Assembly: GCA_030680835.1 (NCBI GenBank) | Contig: JAUXUD010000097.1 | Coordinates: 1-60,464 of the forward strand | Direction of reading: 5' to 3' | Length of the DNA: 60,464 nt | Origin: Bacteroidota bacterium | GTDB lineage: Bacteria > Bacteroidota > Bacteroidia > UKL13-3 | Shown: in pieces, positions 7,896 through 18,172 of the stretch | How the letters are laid out: each line of letters opens with the position of its first letter | How positions within the stretch are numbered: position 1 is the first letter of the stretch | Notes under the pieces: model-generated | The model's input: only the letters and a program-made list of their open reading frames with translations | What the model was told of the DNA's origin: nothing | Database searches by the model: none | Position numbers and translations under genes: made by a program

Positions 7896-9930
7896 TTGCA
7901 AATTTTTATTTATAATATTATTTATTTCATGGACCGTTAATGCCTGGTCCCAGTGCAATTACGGCTCATTAATAACTGCACCTAATATAGTTGTAAATGG
8001 CGATTTCAATTTAGGTAATACCAGCTTTACAAGTGATTATTTATATTCCACAGTAAATCCATTAAATCAAAATCTGTATGTTATAACTACAAATGCTGCA
8101 AATGTACATTGGGCTTTTGCAGGAACAGACCATACAACCGGATCGGGAAATTTTATGGTTTTAAATGGGAATATTGCTCCGGCAAATGTTTGGAAACAAA
8201 CAGTTAGTGTATCACCGAACACATATTATAATTTCTCAGCATGGTTCAAAAATATTGTGCAAAAACCAACCTATGCGGGTTCACCTATAGCAACTGTTGA
8301 ACTTTGGATTAATAATGTGAAAATCAGCAATAGTCTTCCTTTGGTAGATTATCCGGATATATGGAAATTATTAGATACATCCTGGTTTTCAGGCTCCGCC
8401 ACAAGTGCCAGCCTGGCTATTAAAAATTTAGGTACAAGTGCAGGTGGAAATGATTTTGCTATTGATGATGTAGCTTTTAAACAATGCTGTTCTGCTATTA
8501 TCAATCTTGGACCCGACCAGCTAATCTGTGAAGGGGATAGTTTTGTGTTTAATAATACTGCACCCGGCAGCTATGTGTGGAGCCCGGTTTATGCAATCAG
8601 TAATAATAAAATTCCGAACCCAACAGTGCGGCCCCTGGTGCCGGTAAATTATTATGTAACGGTTACCAACGGCTCTTGTATATCAAGAGATACCATACAT
8701 TTCGATATTATTAATGTTAATGCCAGCGCGGGTACCGACAAGTCAATTTGTGCAGGAGACAGCGTTCAGTTAAATGGTTCTGCAGTTGGTTTCTATTCCT
8801 GGAGTCCGGTAACCAATATAAGTAATCCCGGTATTTTAAATCCCATGGTGTATCCGTTGATAACAACCGAATATATTTTAACTTCAACTGCAACAACCTG
8901 CACCAAAAGAGATACTGTTTTAATAACGGTAATCTCTCAGGTGCCCGCTTATGCAGGCAGTGATGTTGCAATTTGTTATGGTTCATCTGTTCAGTTAAAC
9001 GGAACCTATGGAGCCGGAGCCAATAACGGTTTGTGGTTGAGTAATTACGCCATTTCTGATCCCACTTTGCCTGATCCGGTTGTAAGCCCTTTGGTTGACA
9101 CTTCCTATATTTTCAGGGCTGGTTTTGGCAATAGCTGTTATGGATATGATACCATGCAAGTAACCGTAATAAGCTACCCAACGGTAAACGCTGGATCCGA
9201 TATTCATTATTGTTTTAATAGTTTGGGTCAGATAAATGCTACAATCATTAACTACGATTCTTTTTATTGGAAACCCGTAACAGGGCTATTTAATTCACAA
9301 GCTTTGGCAACTGCTGTTTCCGGCAATATCAATACCAAATATATCCTGGTGGCTTCAAATAAAGGATGTGAATCAAAAGATTCTTTATATCTTGTGGTTC
9401 AGCCAAAAGTAATTGCCCAATTTAAAGCCACCCCACCTGTTTCTATAGCCCCGGCACAAATACAATTTACCAATCAGAGTCAAAACGCTTACTTTTATTT
9501 GTGGGATTTTGGTGATGGTATTACGGGTTCAGAAATAAACCCGTTGCATGTTTATACGAATACAGGAACTTACAAGGTTTGGCTGGTAATCGCCGACAGT
9601 TTAGGTTGTACCGACAGTACTTCTTTTGATATCAGACTTTTTTATAGCCCTTATTTATTTCCGCCAAATGCTTTTACTCCGAATGCCGATGGAACCAATG
9701 ACGGTTTTGGCTTGATTTATAATCCCGATGCGTTTAGTTATATAAAGTATTCGATTTATAACAGGTGGGGTGAATTGTTGTACCAAACCACAATGCCCGG
9801 AGGAAAATGGTGGGATGGGACTTTTAAAGGGCTGAGTTGTGAAGCGGATGTATATGTTTATGTGATTGAAGCAGAAGATTTAACAGGTAAAATGTATGCA
9901 ATAAGTGGCAATGTGACCCTATTGCGGTAA
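7870..9930 (+). CDS. Secreted PKD-like repeat protein with T9SS type B sorting domain
   Basis: 686 residues from the ATG at 7870. A longer in-frame start at 7816 is rejected because only the 7870 start puts a signal peptide (about 1-28, FLFIILFISWTVNAWSQ|C) at the N-terminus. It overlaps the upstream methyltransferase by 26 bases. The N-terminal module (VVNGDFNLGNTSF ... FAIDDVAF) is a close paralogue of the one in the protein at 2461-5172. Then come about five GDS-type Ig/PKD-like repeats, each with Cys pairs and W(S/L)P cores, a PKD domain with LWDFGDG, and a type B sorting domain (FPPNAFTPNADGTNDGFG, YNRWGELLY, WWDG). It lacks the LamG domain of its paralogue. Surface-exposed adhesin-like T9SS cargo; ligand unknown. 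Confidence 0.9.
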   Translation: MTLRTQIVNCKFLFIILFISWTVNAWSQCNYGSLITAPNIVVNGDFNLGNTSFTSDYLYSTVNPLNQNLYVITTNAANVHWAFAGTDHTTGSGNFMVLNGNIAPANVWKQTVSVSPNTYYNFSAWFKNIVQKPTYAGSPIATVELWINNVKISNSLPLVDYPDIWKLLDTSWFSGSATSASLAIKNLGTSAGGNDFAIDDVAFKQCCSAIINLGPDQLICEGDSFVFNNTAPGSYVWSPVYAISNNKIPNPTVRPLVPVNYYVTVTNGSCISRDTIHFDIINVNASAGTDKSICAGDSVQLNGSAVGFYSWSPVTNISNPGILNPMVYPLITTEYILTSTATTCTKRDTVLITVISQVPAYAGSDVAICYGSSVQLNGTYGAGANNGLWLSNYAISDPTLPDPVVSPLVDTSYIFRAGFGNSCYGYDTMQVTVISYPTVNAGSDIHYCFNSLGQINATIINYDSFYWKPVTGLFNSQALATAVSGNINTKYILVASNKGCESKDSLYLVVQPKVIAQFKATPPVSIAPAQIQFTNQSQNAYFYLWDFGDGITGSEINPLHVYTNTGTYKVWLVIADSLGCTDSTSFDIRLFYSPYLFPPNAFTPNADGTNDGFGLIYNPDAFSYIKYSIYNRWGELLYQTTMPGGKWWDGTFKGLSCEADVYVYVIEAEDLTGKMYAISGNVTLLR

Positions 9931-10094
9931 AATTTATCTTAATTTTTCCTTAATTTGGGAAAGCTAATATAGGTCCTTTGCATTTGTAAAGGTGAATGCT
10001 ATATTTGGAGTTGGAGTGTTACCTGCTTATTAAATTGTTATTGATCATACAATTGATATTCGGAACATTATACAAACCCATTCATCCATAAGCT

Positions 10095-13000
10095 ATGCGA
10101 AAATTTATACTAACATTATTTGTTTTATTTGTTTTTGGATTGAACCATCTGAATGCTCAAACATTTAACTGGGGTCTTCGTCACGGAGGAACCGGTGCGG
10201 ATTTGGGAAGGAAGACTACTACAGATGCGCAAAATAACTTATATACTCTGGTTTTTTATTACAACAATTTAACAATTGATAGTGCAGGTACTCCTAAAGT
10301 GATAAGCAATTATGGAAACCGGGATATCGCTGTTTTGAAATATGATTGCAATAAAGTTTTTCAATGGGCATTGCATATTGGTGGAACTTTTGTTGATGGA
10401 GGGGCATATAATATAGGAGGATTGGTTGTTGATACGCTGGGAAATCTGTATGTAAGTTGTAGTATGAATGGATCAACCAATTTTGTTTCGGCTAATGGAA
10501 ATGTACTCACAAGAAACAGTTTAGGCGGGGTTGATGCTTTTTTATTTAAAGCTAACACGGCAGGTCAAATTCAATGGATTAACCAAATAGGAGGAGCTGG
10601 GAATGATGAGGGAGCAGGAGTTACTTTGGATGCAAACCAAAACGTATATTCAACGGGTATTTTTTTTGGTACAGCAACTTTTACATCAGTTTCAGGCCCT
10701 ACTTTAAGCAGAACCAGTATGGGAAACGGGGATATCTTTTTTTGCAAGTATGATCCTACCGGAGCTGTTCAGATTGCAACCAGAGGGGGTTCTTTTTTAT
10801 TGGATATTGGTGCCGACATTGCCATTGACAGCTCAGGAGGAATTTATGTAGCAGGGAATTTTAGCGGTGGAGGAAATTCAACGGTAATTTTTGGTGGTAA
10901 CTTTCTTACAAATACAGGTGGTTGGGGAGGATTTGTAGCCAAAGCAGATGCAAGTGGTAACTGGCTTTGGGGAATTGGGTGCGGTACAGGTAATGATGAA
11001 GCAATGCAGGATGTAGTAATTGATGAAGTATCAAACAGAATTTTTGTTGTTGGTCATTTCACCGGTACCACCACATTAACAACAAGACCTGGTGGAACAG
11101 CACAAACACTTGTTTCAAATGGAGCTTATGATGCAATGATTGCGTCCGTTAATTTTAATGGAGGTGTACAATGGGCCAGAAGATATGGTGGAAGTGGTAA
11201 CGAGTATGGTTTTGCCCTGGATTTAAATCCTGCCAGGGATATTGTAGTATGTGGACAATTTAGCGGAACTGCAAATTTTGGCGGAATTACCCTTACACCA
11301 AGTGGAACCGCCAGCGGTTATTATGCAAAATACAGCCAGAATAATTTATTATTAGATGCGCAAAAAATTGGAACAGGTACAAATACCCTTGCCTGGAGTG
11401 TTCATGTTGGCACAACAGGTAAAACTTATGTTACCGGTTATTATACCGGTACAATTAACTTTGGAACCGATACTTTAATAAGTGGAGGAAATGAAGATGC
11501 ATTTATCGCCAGAATGGATGATGCAGACACAACATTTATTGCTGCTGACCACACTTTATTGAGTTGTTTAAGTGATAGTGCCGTGATTTATCTTCCTAAT
11601 AAAACGATTGGGAATTATATCTGGTTTAAAGATGGCAATTTTTTTTCTGCAACAAACGGAAATCTAATAAAAACAATTTTTCCCGGAACCTACAAAGCAA
11701 TCTCTGTAAATTATTGTGCAGTTTTTGATACCACCGCAACCGTCACCATTACAAAATCAGCATACTACGCAATTCCTGGTATTAGTGATATTAATATTTG
11801 CAGAGGCGATAGCGCCCTTTTCGCTGCTACCGGGGGTACTAACTATACCTGGTCGCCGGCAACCGGTTTAAGCAATGCAGGCATTCCGAATCCTTTTGTT
11901 AAACCTGTTGCAAATACAACCTATAACCTCACGGTTACCCAGGGGATTTGTACTGCATTCGATACCGTCATTGTAAGTGTTAACCCCAATTGCTGTCTTA
12001 CATGTACAACTCCATATGAATTAAATCAGGGTGTGGTAGCATGCTATCCGTTTACAGGTAATGCCCGCGATGAAAGCGGTAACGGTAACAATGCATCCAT
12101 TATTAATGCAAACCCAAGTGTCGACCGGTTTGGAACACCCAACCGGGCATACCAGTTTAATGGATTTAACTCCTATATCGAAATTCCAAATTCGGTGAGC
12201 TTGCAGTCGCCTACAACCAATATGTCATTTTCATTCTGGGCACAAATAAATAACTGGAATGTAAGCGGATTGGTAAATTATACACCCATTTTAAGCAAAT
12301 CAAATTCAACCGCAGCTGCCCAGTACCGGGCAATGGTGCGAAGCGATGGCGCCTATGCAATGGCTAATGGTTCAAGCTGGAATGCCGTTGTTGGAAGCAC
12401 TACCAATCTGGCTACCTGGTATTTCTTTACCATTACAGTGAGCAACGATACACTGAGGTACTACAGAAACGGAGTTTTACTGGGGTTTGCCCGCGGGCCT
12501 ACTGCCTATACATTGTCAAATACCACGCCCTTACGCTTGGGAAGAAATGATGTAAATACCCTGGCATTTTTTAATGGCCGGCTTGATGAAGTACGTGTTT
12601 ACGGAAGAACCATTTCGGCTGCGGAAGTGTTAAAGTTATACAATCTGAGTGGCTTAAACGGTTTGCCAAGCATCAATGCCGGTGCCGATAAAAACATGTG
12701 TGTGGGCGATAGTGTTTATATAAATACGGTGGGTTCAAACGGAACTTTTTTGTGGACTCCTGCTACCGGATTAAATTATGATACCATACGGAATGTTTAT
12801 TGCAGTGTTGATACCACAACCGTTTATGCAGTAACCGTTGATGTTTACGGCTGCAAGAACCGGGATACCATTGTGGTTAATACAGTGCGGCTTGAACCCT
12901 ATGCAGGAGCCGATCAGAGTATCTGCCTCGGCGATACCGCCACATTAAGTGTTATTAACGGAGGCAATACCTATTCGTGGTCGCCAAACTATAATATTAC

Positions 13001-14987
13001 AACAATAACGGCCCCAAATACCAAAGTTTACCCGGCAGCCGATACCAACTATATTGTGCTTACCAACAACGGCCTTTGTGCGCGCAGAGATACGGTAAGG
13101 GTACAGGTAAATATCCCAACAGTAAATGCAGGAATAGATCAAAGTATTTGTAAAGGGGATACTGCATTTTTAAATATTACAACCAATGGTACTGCCCGCT
13201 GGAGCCCTTTAACCTATTTGAGTGATAGCATTGGTATCAGTCTCTATTCGGTACCTGATACTACCATTAATTACGTGGTAACCGCAAACTATCTGGGTTG
13301 CCTTGCGCGCGATACTGTGATGGTTCAGGTAGTAAGTCTGCCCATAGACGGAGGCCCTGATAAAATACTTTGTTTTGGGGATAGTGTTCAACTTCAAGCC
13401 ACGGGTGGTGGCTTAAATTATATCTGGATTCCCAATTATAATATTAGTGATACCAGTGTTGCCAACCCATGGGTGAAACCTGCTGTTACCACCAAATACT
13501 TTGTAATCTCATATAATCTTTTGTGTGCTCGGTTCGATAGTGTACTTGTTGATGTAAAGCAGGCTGCCGCAAGTGCCGGGCCTGATAAAACAATATGTAA
13601 CGGCGACAGTGTGCAAATTTTTGCCACAGTAATCGGGCCGCATTCCTGGTCGCCGGCCGCAAGTTTAAGCGATACGTCTTTGCAACCTTATGCCAAACCA
13701 CTCGCTACAACTGATTTTATTTTAAGTGTAAATAACAGTGGGTGCCTGGCCTCCGATACGGTAAAAGTTAATATAGTTACTTTTAATATCAGTGCAGGCC
13801 CCGATAAGGTAATTTGCAAGGGAGACAGTGTGCAGCTGGTGGCAAGCGGAGGCACAAAATACAACTGGCTTCCATTATATAATATCAGCGATACCAGTAT
13901 TGCAAACCCCTATGTATACCCTGCAGCCATTACCAATTATTATGTAATTTCATCAAACGGCATATGTATACGCGTAGATACCGTGGTAGTAGATATAGCA
14001 ACCCTTTCGGCAAGTGCCGGTACCGATACCAGTATGTGTGAAGGGCAAAGCCTGGGTTTAAAAGTAACAGGTGGCTCAACTTATCAATGGCTTACTGCAT
14101 ATAATATCGACAACCTGAGCACGGCCACACCCATTGTTACTCCGGCTATTGACACAAATTATATTGTAAAAATTGGTAATGGAGGGGTTTGCTTTGTTTA
14201 CGATACGGTTTTTGTTGAAGTAAATAAATATCCAACGGTGAATGCAGGTCCCGATTTAAAACATTGCCTCGGCGATTTGATCCAGATTCAGGCAAATGTA
14301 ACAGACTATACATCCTTGCTGTGGAGTCCGGCAACCGGATTGAGTGATATGCTGACTATGCAGCCTTTTGCATCGGTAAGTACACAAACAATATATATTT
14401 TAGGTGCGTTTAACGGATATTGTTTTAACAGTGATACGGTTATTGTTACACCCAATCCAAAGGTTGTTGCATCGTTTCAACCATCAACCAAAAGTGGAAA
14501 TGCCCCCTTGCAGGTATTGTTTACAAACACCAGTGTAAATACCACAAACTATAGCTGGTCATTTGGCGACGGATCATCCACTGTAACCGATTATGAACCT
14601 GTATATACTTACCTCGCTGAGGGAACATACATTGTTGAACTGAAAGTAACAGATAACCTGGGTTGCAGGGATTCTGCATATTCAACTATTGTTGTGGGTT
14701 CGCTGGAGCACCTTTTTGCCCCTTCGGCATTTTCACCCAATAAAGACGGACTTAATGATGAATTCAGGCTGGTATATGATTCAACCAAATTCGATTTTGT
14801 ATCGTATGAAATATATAACCGATGGGGGGTAAGAATATTTGAAACCAAACTACCGGGTGGACTCTGGTGGGATGGCACTTCGGGCGGACAGCCTAACCAA
14901 AGTGATATATACTCTTATGTTGCAACTGCCAAAGATAAAAAAGGAAAGACTATTCTTCTTAATGGAACTGTCGCGTTAACCCGGTAA
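10095..14987 (+). CDS. Giant propeller/LamG/PKD-like repeat protein with T9SS type B sorting domain
   Basis: 1630 residues. The signal peptide is about 1-22 (ILTLFVLFVFGLNHLNAQ|T). Residues about 25-475 are a run of beta-propeller repeats of the SBBP type (GGTGADLG, GGAGNDEG, GGSGNEYG, each followed by a VYVAGxF-like strand). About 565-635 is an Ig/PKD-like repeat and about 645-850 a LamG domain (VVACYPFTGNARDESGNGN ... RLDEVRVYGRT). A long array of roughly 70-85-residue repeats follows, each with AG(P/A)D..ICxGDS, a W(S/L)P core and a closing C..DTV. A PKD domain with WSFGDG (about 1480-1545) and the type B sorting domain (SAFSPNKDGLNDEF, YNRWGVRIF, WWDG) finish it. No catalytic residues were recognised; a surface adhesin or structural role is likely. 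Repeats share phrases with the two other type B cargo genes upstream. Confidence 0.9.
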   Translation: MRKFILTLFVLFVFGLNHLNAQTFNWGLRHGGTGADLGRKTTTDAQNNLYTLVFYYNNLTIDSAGTPKVISNYGNRDIAVLKYDCNKVFQWALHIGGTFVDGGAYNIGGLVVDTLGNLYVSCSMNGSTNFVSANGNVLTRNSLGGVDAFLFKANTAGQIQWINQIGGAGNDEGAGVTLDANQNVYSTGIFFGTATFTSVSGPTLSRTSMGNGDIFFCKYDPTGAVQIATRGGSFLLDIGADIAIDSSGGIYVAGNFSGGGNSTVIFGGNFLTNTGGWGGFVAKADASGNWLWGIGCGTGNDEAMQDVVIDEVSNRIFVVGHFTGTTTLTTRPGGTAQTLVSNGAYDAMIASVNFNGGVQWARRYGGSGNEYGFALDLNPARDIVVCGQFSGTANFGGITLTPSGTASGYYAKYSQNNLLLDAQKIGTGTNTLAWSVHVGTTGKTYVTGYYTGTINFGTDTLISGGNEDAFIARMDDADTTFIAADHTLLSCLSDSAVIYLPNKTIGNYIWFKDGNFFSATNGNLIKTIFPGTYKAISVNYCAVFDTTATVTITKSAYYAIPGISDINICRGDSALFAATGGTNYTWSPATGLSNAGIPNPFVKPVANTTYNLTVTQGICTAFDTVIVSVNPNCCLTCTTPYELNQGVVACYPFTGNARDESGNGNNASIINANPSVDRFGTPNRAYQFNGFNSYIEIPNSVSLQSPTTNMSFSFWAQINNWNVSGLVNYTPILSKSNSTAAAQYRAMVRSDGAYAMANGSSWNAVVGSTTNLATWYFFTITVSNDTLRYYRNGVLLGFARGPTAYTLSNTTPLRLGRNDVNTLAFFNGRLDEVRVYGRTISAAEVLKLYNLSGLNGLPSINAGADKNMCVGDSVYINTVGSNGTFLWTPATGLNYDTIRNVYCSVDTTTVYAVTVDVYGCKNRDTIVVNTVRLEPYAGADQSICLGDTATLSVINGGNTYSWSPNYNITTITAPNTKVYPAADTNYIVLTNNGLCARRDTVRVQVNIPTVNAGIDQSICKGDTAFLNITTNGTARWSPLTYLSDSIGISLYSVPDTTINYVVTANYLGCLARDTVMVQVVSLPIDGGPDKILCFGDSVQLQATGGGLNYIWIPNYNISDTSVANPWVKPAVTTKYFVISYNLLCARFDSVLVDVKQAAASAGPDKTICNGDSVQIFATVIGPHSWSPAASLSDTSLQPYAKPLATTDFILSVNNSGCLASDTVKVNIVTFNISAGPDKVICKGDSVQLVASGGTKYNWLPLYNISDTSIANPYVYPAAITNYYVISSNGICIRVDTVVVDIATLSASAGTDTSMCEGQSLGLKVTGGSTYQWLTAYNIDNLSTATPIVTPAIDTNYIVKIGNGGVCFVYDTVFVEVNKYPTVNAGPDLKHCLGDLIQIQANVTDYTSLLWSPATGLSDMLTMQPFASVSTQTIYILGAFNGYCFNSDTVIVTPNPKVVASFQPSTKSGNAPLQVLFTNTSVNTTNYSWSFGDGSSTVTDYEPVYTYLAEGTYIVELKVTDNLGCRDSAYSTIVVGSLEHLFAPSAFSPNKDGLNDEFRLVYDSTKFDFVSYEIYNRWGVRIFETKLPGGLWWDGTSGGQPNQSDIYSYVATAKDKKGKTILLNGTVALTR

Positions 14988-14993
14988 TAACTG

Positions 14994-15280
14994 ATGCGAT
15001 CCCTAACGGGATTTAAAAGGCATGCTGCTTATTGTTTCTACACATATTTATCCCCATACGGGGAACAGTACCTTTGATAAGTATTATTATCCCGAAGGGA
15101 TTTAATACGGGTAGAAAAGCAATTGTTACACCATTATTTAGGGTCCAATCCCGAAGAGATTTATACGGGTAGAAAAGCAATTGTAACACCATTATTTAGG
15201 GTCTAATCCCGAAGAGATTTAATATGGGTAGAAAAGCGATTGAGATGTAAATTTCAAGTCCCGTTTAGGGACGATATTAG
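14994..15280. repeat. Cluster of short hairpin repeats, three near-tandem units of 58-59 bases
   Basis: The gap between two convergent genes is filled with related elements. Three direct units start at 15090, 15149 and 15207 (spacing 59 and 58), each opening with TCCCGAAG(G/A)GATTTA, then a (T/C)GGGTAGAAAAGC block and a common ACACCATTATTTAGGGTC tail. Shorter relatives flank them: ATCCCTAACGGGAT near 14998, a CCCCATACGGGG hairpin near 15052, and TCCCGTTTAGGGA near 15259. Each core can fold into a small stem. This looks like the REP-like dispersed palindromes common in Bacteroidota, which are sometimes mobilised by Y1 (RAYT) transposases; no such gene is in the window. Confidence 0.75.
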
Positions 15281-15300
15281 CATTGATTAAGGAGCAAGAA

Positions 15301-17313
15301 TCAAATATATTCCAAAGCCTCTTCAACGCTTCCAACCGGAAGCTGGCAAACCTTGTCTTTACAAATATAAATCATGGTTTGTGTACCAATTGTTTTATCC
15401 GACAACAAGGGAATTTGAGAGGTCTCTTGAACACGAGTAATAATGGCATTGGGTATATACAAAGTATGCAATTTCTGAACCCAGCTTTTCGATTCCGGCC
15501 CCGTTATAATAAGTTGATACAATCCCAGGGTACGTTGTAAAATGATCTGCATCCAGTTGCTGAAACCGGTGGGGAATTTCTGAATTTTATTTTGAATTCT
15601 TTCAATCATTCCATCCAGTATATTTACATATTCAGGCTTATCAAAATAATATGAATGATGCAGCAAACACCTGCCAAATATACTATTGGCCGATGGGATC
15701 ACATCATCATTCACATCTGTTTTACGGGTAATAAATTCGGGCTTATTCTGTGCCGTGAAATAAAATAATTTCTTGTCAACACTGTAAAATAATTCAATGG
15801 ATATTTGTAATAAGTTGTGCGATTGCTGGAGGTATTTTTCTTCTCCGCTTGCTTCGTACAAAACCAGCAATGCTTCGCACAGGCAGGCATAATCTTCGGC
15901 AAATGCAGGGATGGTACTTTTACCATTTTTATGGATTCTTAACAATTTTTTCTGATCCCACATTTCATTCAAAATAAAATCTGCTGAACGTTTTGCAGCA
16001 TCTAAAAATTCAGGATTGGCAAAAACTTTAAAGGCCTGCGCATACCCTTTTATCATCAAAGCATTCCAGCTTACAATTATTTTATCGTCAAGACCCGGAT
16101 GTATTCTTTTATTGCGTTCAGCCAATAATATCAAACTGCACTTTTCAATTATTTTATCTATTGATGCTATTGACTTACCTGTTAATTTTTCCAACGCTGC
16201 ATCACTTCGGGTTTTGTATAAAATATTATTTCCATGTTCCCAATTTCCATAAACGTCAATCGAAAAATACAAGCTAAACAAGGGTTCATCACCCTTAAGC
16301 AAATCAACCAGCTCCGAATGTTTCCATACATAAAACTTTCCCTCCACACCTTCACTGTCGGCATCCAGAGCCGAATAAAATACACCAGTAGGGGCCGTTA
16401 ATTCTGTTTTTATAAAACGATGAATCTGCGTTACTGTTTTATGAAACAATTCATTTTTAGAAACCGCAAAAGCGTGCGCATACAAACCCATTAACTGGGC
16501 ATTGTCATATAACATTTTTTCAAAATGCGGAACCTTCCAGTAGCTATCGGTACTATAGCGCGCAAACCCTCCTGCAAGGGCATCATTGATTCCGCCTTCC
16601 GCCATCTTAACCAGTGTTTGCATCACTGCATTTTTATGTACAGGTTCCTTAAAAAAATAATGATATTGTAAAAAAAACTCCCAGTTATTGGGCATTGGAA
16701 ATTTGGGTGCCCAGTTATAACCGCCCAACCTCAAATCAAAATTTTGCTGCCATGCAGTTACTGCCTGCTTTAAAATTTCCATAGCATTCTCCCCCTCATC
16801 CACAGGTTCAAAAGTGTCGAGTTTTTTTATGCCATTAGCCAGGTCATTTGCAAATTCTGTTGCCTCACCTTTCTTATCGGTATAAAAGCCCGCCAATGAT
16901 TGCAGTACCCGCTCCCACTCAGGTTTCGGGAAATAGGTTCCTCCATGCAAGGGTCTTCCATCGGGCAAGGTAAAAACATTTAATGGCCAGCCTCCCCTGC
17001 CGGTTAGCAACTGAATGGCATCCATATATATTTGGTCAATATCGGGTCTTTCTTCGCGGTCAATTTTTATGCAAACAAAATGTTCGTTCATAATTGCAGC
17101 CGTATCTTCCTGCTCAAAACACTCGTGCTCCATCACATGGCACCAATGACAACTCGAATAGCCAATGCTTACCAGTAACAATTTATCTTCCCGCTTTGCT
17201 TTATCCAGAGCTTCGTCGCCCCACTCCATCCAGTTAACCGGATTGTGTGCATGCTGCAGTAAATAAGTACTCGATGCATGTATTAAGCTGTTTGTATGTT
17301 TGTGTTCTTCCAT
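15301..17313 (-). CDS. DUF255 (YyaL/SPATA20-type) thioredoxin-fold protein
   Basis: 670 residues, full length for the family. The N-terminal domain (about 5-165) is a thioredoxin fold with the family signature SSCHWCHVM and an active-site-like C55-H-W-C58, then DREERPDID and GWPLNVF. The remaining 500 residues form the alpha/alpha (six-hairpin glycosidase-like) barrel with [26 protein letters not shown] and [12 protein letters not shown]. Family members are cytoplasmic and of unclear biochemical role; annotations mention thioredoxin or N-acylglucosamine 2-epimerase-like domains. There is no signal peptide. It is divergent from trmN6 with a 66-base gap that must hold both promoters. Its last bases run up against the hairpin-repeat cluster. 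Confidence 0.9.
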   Translation of the reverse strand: MEEHKHTNSLIHASSTYLLQHAHNPVNWMEWGDEALDKAKREDKLLLVSIGYSSCHWCHVMEHECFEQEDTAAIMNEHFVCIKIDREERPDIDQIYMDAIQLLTGRGGWPLNVFTLPDGRPLHGGTYFPKPEWERVLQSLAGFYTDKKGEATEFANDLANGIKKLDTFEPVDEGENAMEILKQAVTAWQQNFDLRLGGYNWAPKFPMPNNWEFFLQYHYFFKEPVHKNAVMQTLVKMAEGGINDALAGGFARYSTDSYWKVPHFEKMLYDNAQLMGLYAHAFAVSKNELFHKTVTQIHRFIKTELTAPTGVFYSALDADSEGVEGKFYVWKHSELVDLLKGDEPLFSLYFSIDVYGNWEHGNNILYKTRSDAALEKLTGKSIASIDKIIEKCSLILLAERNKRIHPGLDDKIIVSWNALMIKGYAQAFKVFANPEFLDAAKRSADFILNEMWDQKKLLRIHKNGKSTIPAFAEDYACLCEALLVLYEASGEEKYLQQSHNLLQISIELFYSVDKKLFYFTAQNKPEFITRKTDVNDDVIPSANSIFGRCLLHHSYYFDKPEYVNILDGMIERIQNKIQKFPTGFSNWMQIILQRTLGLYQLIITGPESKSWVQKLHTLYIPNAIITRVQETSQIPLLSDKTIGTQTMIYICKDKVCQLPVGSVEEALEYI

Positions 17314-17379
17314 CTAAAAAAGGTTCTGATAATATTGCAAGTTAATTCTTTATCTCTTTTTCCATTACTTTGAAAAATT

Positions 17380-18120
17380 ATGCCTGATAACTTATTTGCG
17401 TTTAAACAATTTTCCATTAACCAAAGTCATTGTGCCATGAAAATTGGAACCGATGCTGTGTTATTAGGTGCATTAGTCCAGATTCATGAACCCATTAAAA
17501 GTATTTTGGATATTGGTACAGGCACCGGATTGCTGGCATTGATGCTGGCTCAAAAAAGCGAACGGTATACTGACATACACATTGATGCCATAGAAATTGA
17601 CAAACCCGCCTGCGAACAAGCCACAGAAAACTTTAATCAATCCAAATGGAAACACAGATTAAAAGCATTCAATTGCAGTCTTCAAAATTTTAAAGACCAA
17701 CAACATCAATATGATTTAATTATTAGCAATCCTCCCTTTTTCCGGTTCAAAAAAAATATAGCTATAATTGAGGAACAAAAAAGCAATGCACGGCATGATA
17801 AAGCGCTGCCTTTTGAAGAACTGGCAAATCACACAAACCGTTTATTAAAATCCACAGGTAAATTCTGGCTGATCCTGCCCATGCAGGAAGGCACTGAATT
17901 TATAAAAATTGCGCGACAGGAAAACCTGTATGTTTCACAACAAATTTTGGTTCAGCCCAAACCCGGTAAAGAACCCAATAGAATGGTACTTTGCTTTGTA
18001 AAAGTTGATGGATCTATTGCAAATAAGCAATTATGCATTTATGATGAAAAAGGAAATGCCACTAAGGAATATTACGATCTTACCAATGAGTATTTGCTGT
18101 GGTTAAATAAAAAAAATTAA
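17380..18120 (+). CDS. trmN6: tRNA1(Val) (adenine-37-N6)-methyltransferase-like protein (TrmN6/YfiC)
   Basis: 246 residues, the expected length for TrmN6. It is a class I SAM methyltransferase with ILDIGTGTG (42-50) as SAM loop, IDAIEID (68-74) as the acidic strand, and N117-P-P-F120, the N6-adenine methyltransferase catalytic motif. FAFKQFSINQ at the N-terminus and the KIGTDAVLLGA segment (21-31) are typical of the YfiC branch. The known E. coli member methylates A37 of tRNA-Val; the same role is likely here but substrate identity is inferred from similarity only. It converges on infB with a 52-base gap. Confidence 0.85.
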   Translation: MPDNLFAFKQFSINQSHCAMKIGTDAVLLGALVQIHEPIKSILDIGTGTGLLALMLAQKSERYTDIHIDAIEIDKPACEQATENFNQSKWKHRLKAFNCSLQNFKDQQHQYDLIISNPPFFRFKKNIAIIEEQKSNARHDKALPFEELANHTNRLLKSTGKFWLILPMQEGTEFIKIARQENLYVSQQILVQPKPGKEPNRMVLCFVKVDGSIANKQLCIYDEKGNATKEYYDLTNEYLLWLNKKN

Positions 18121-18136
18121 TATCACACATCAACAT

Positions 18137-18163
18137 TGTACATCGACATCGTACATCGTAAAT
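18137..18163. repeat. Short word repeat between trmN6 and infB
   Basis: The 52-base convergent gap holds three phased copies of ACATCG (within TACATCG/ACATCG/TACATCG words). No stem plus U-tract is visible, so it is not a clear terminator. It resembles dispersed low-complexity words often seen between bacterial genes. Confidence 0.35.
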
Positions 18164-18172
18164 TGTGGTATG

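Noticed and set aside
14994-15280. Repeat cluster considered as a CRISPR array
   Set aside because: The units are 58-59 bases with conserved tails, so the would-be spacers are not unique; no cas gene is near.
15283-15540. 85-codon plus-strand frame over the 3' end of the DUF255 gene
   Set aside because: Antisense shadow of conserved DUF255 codons; no independent signals.
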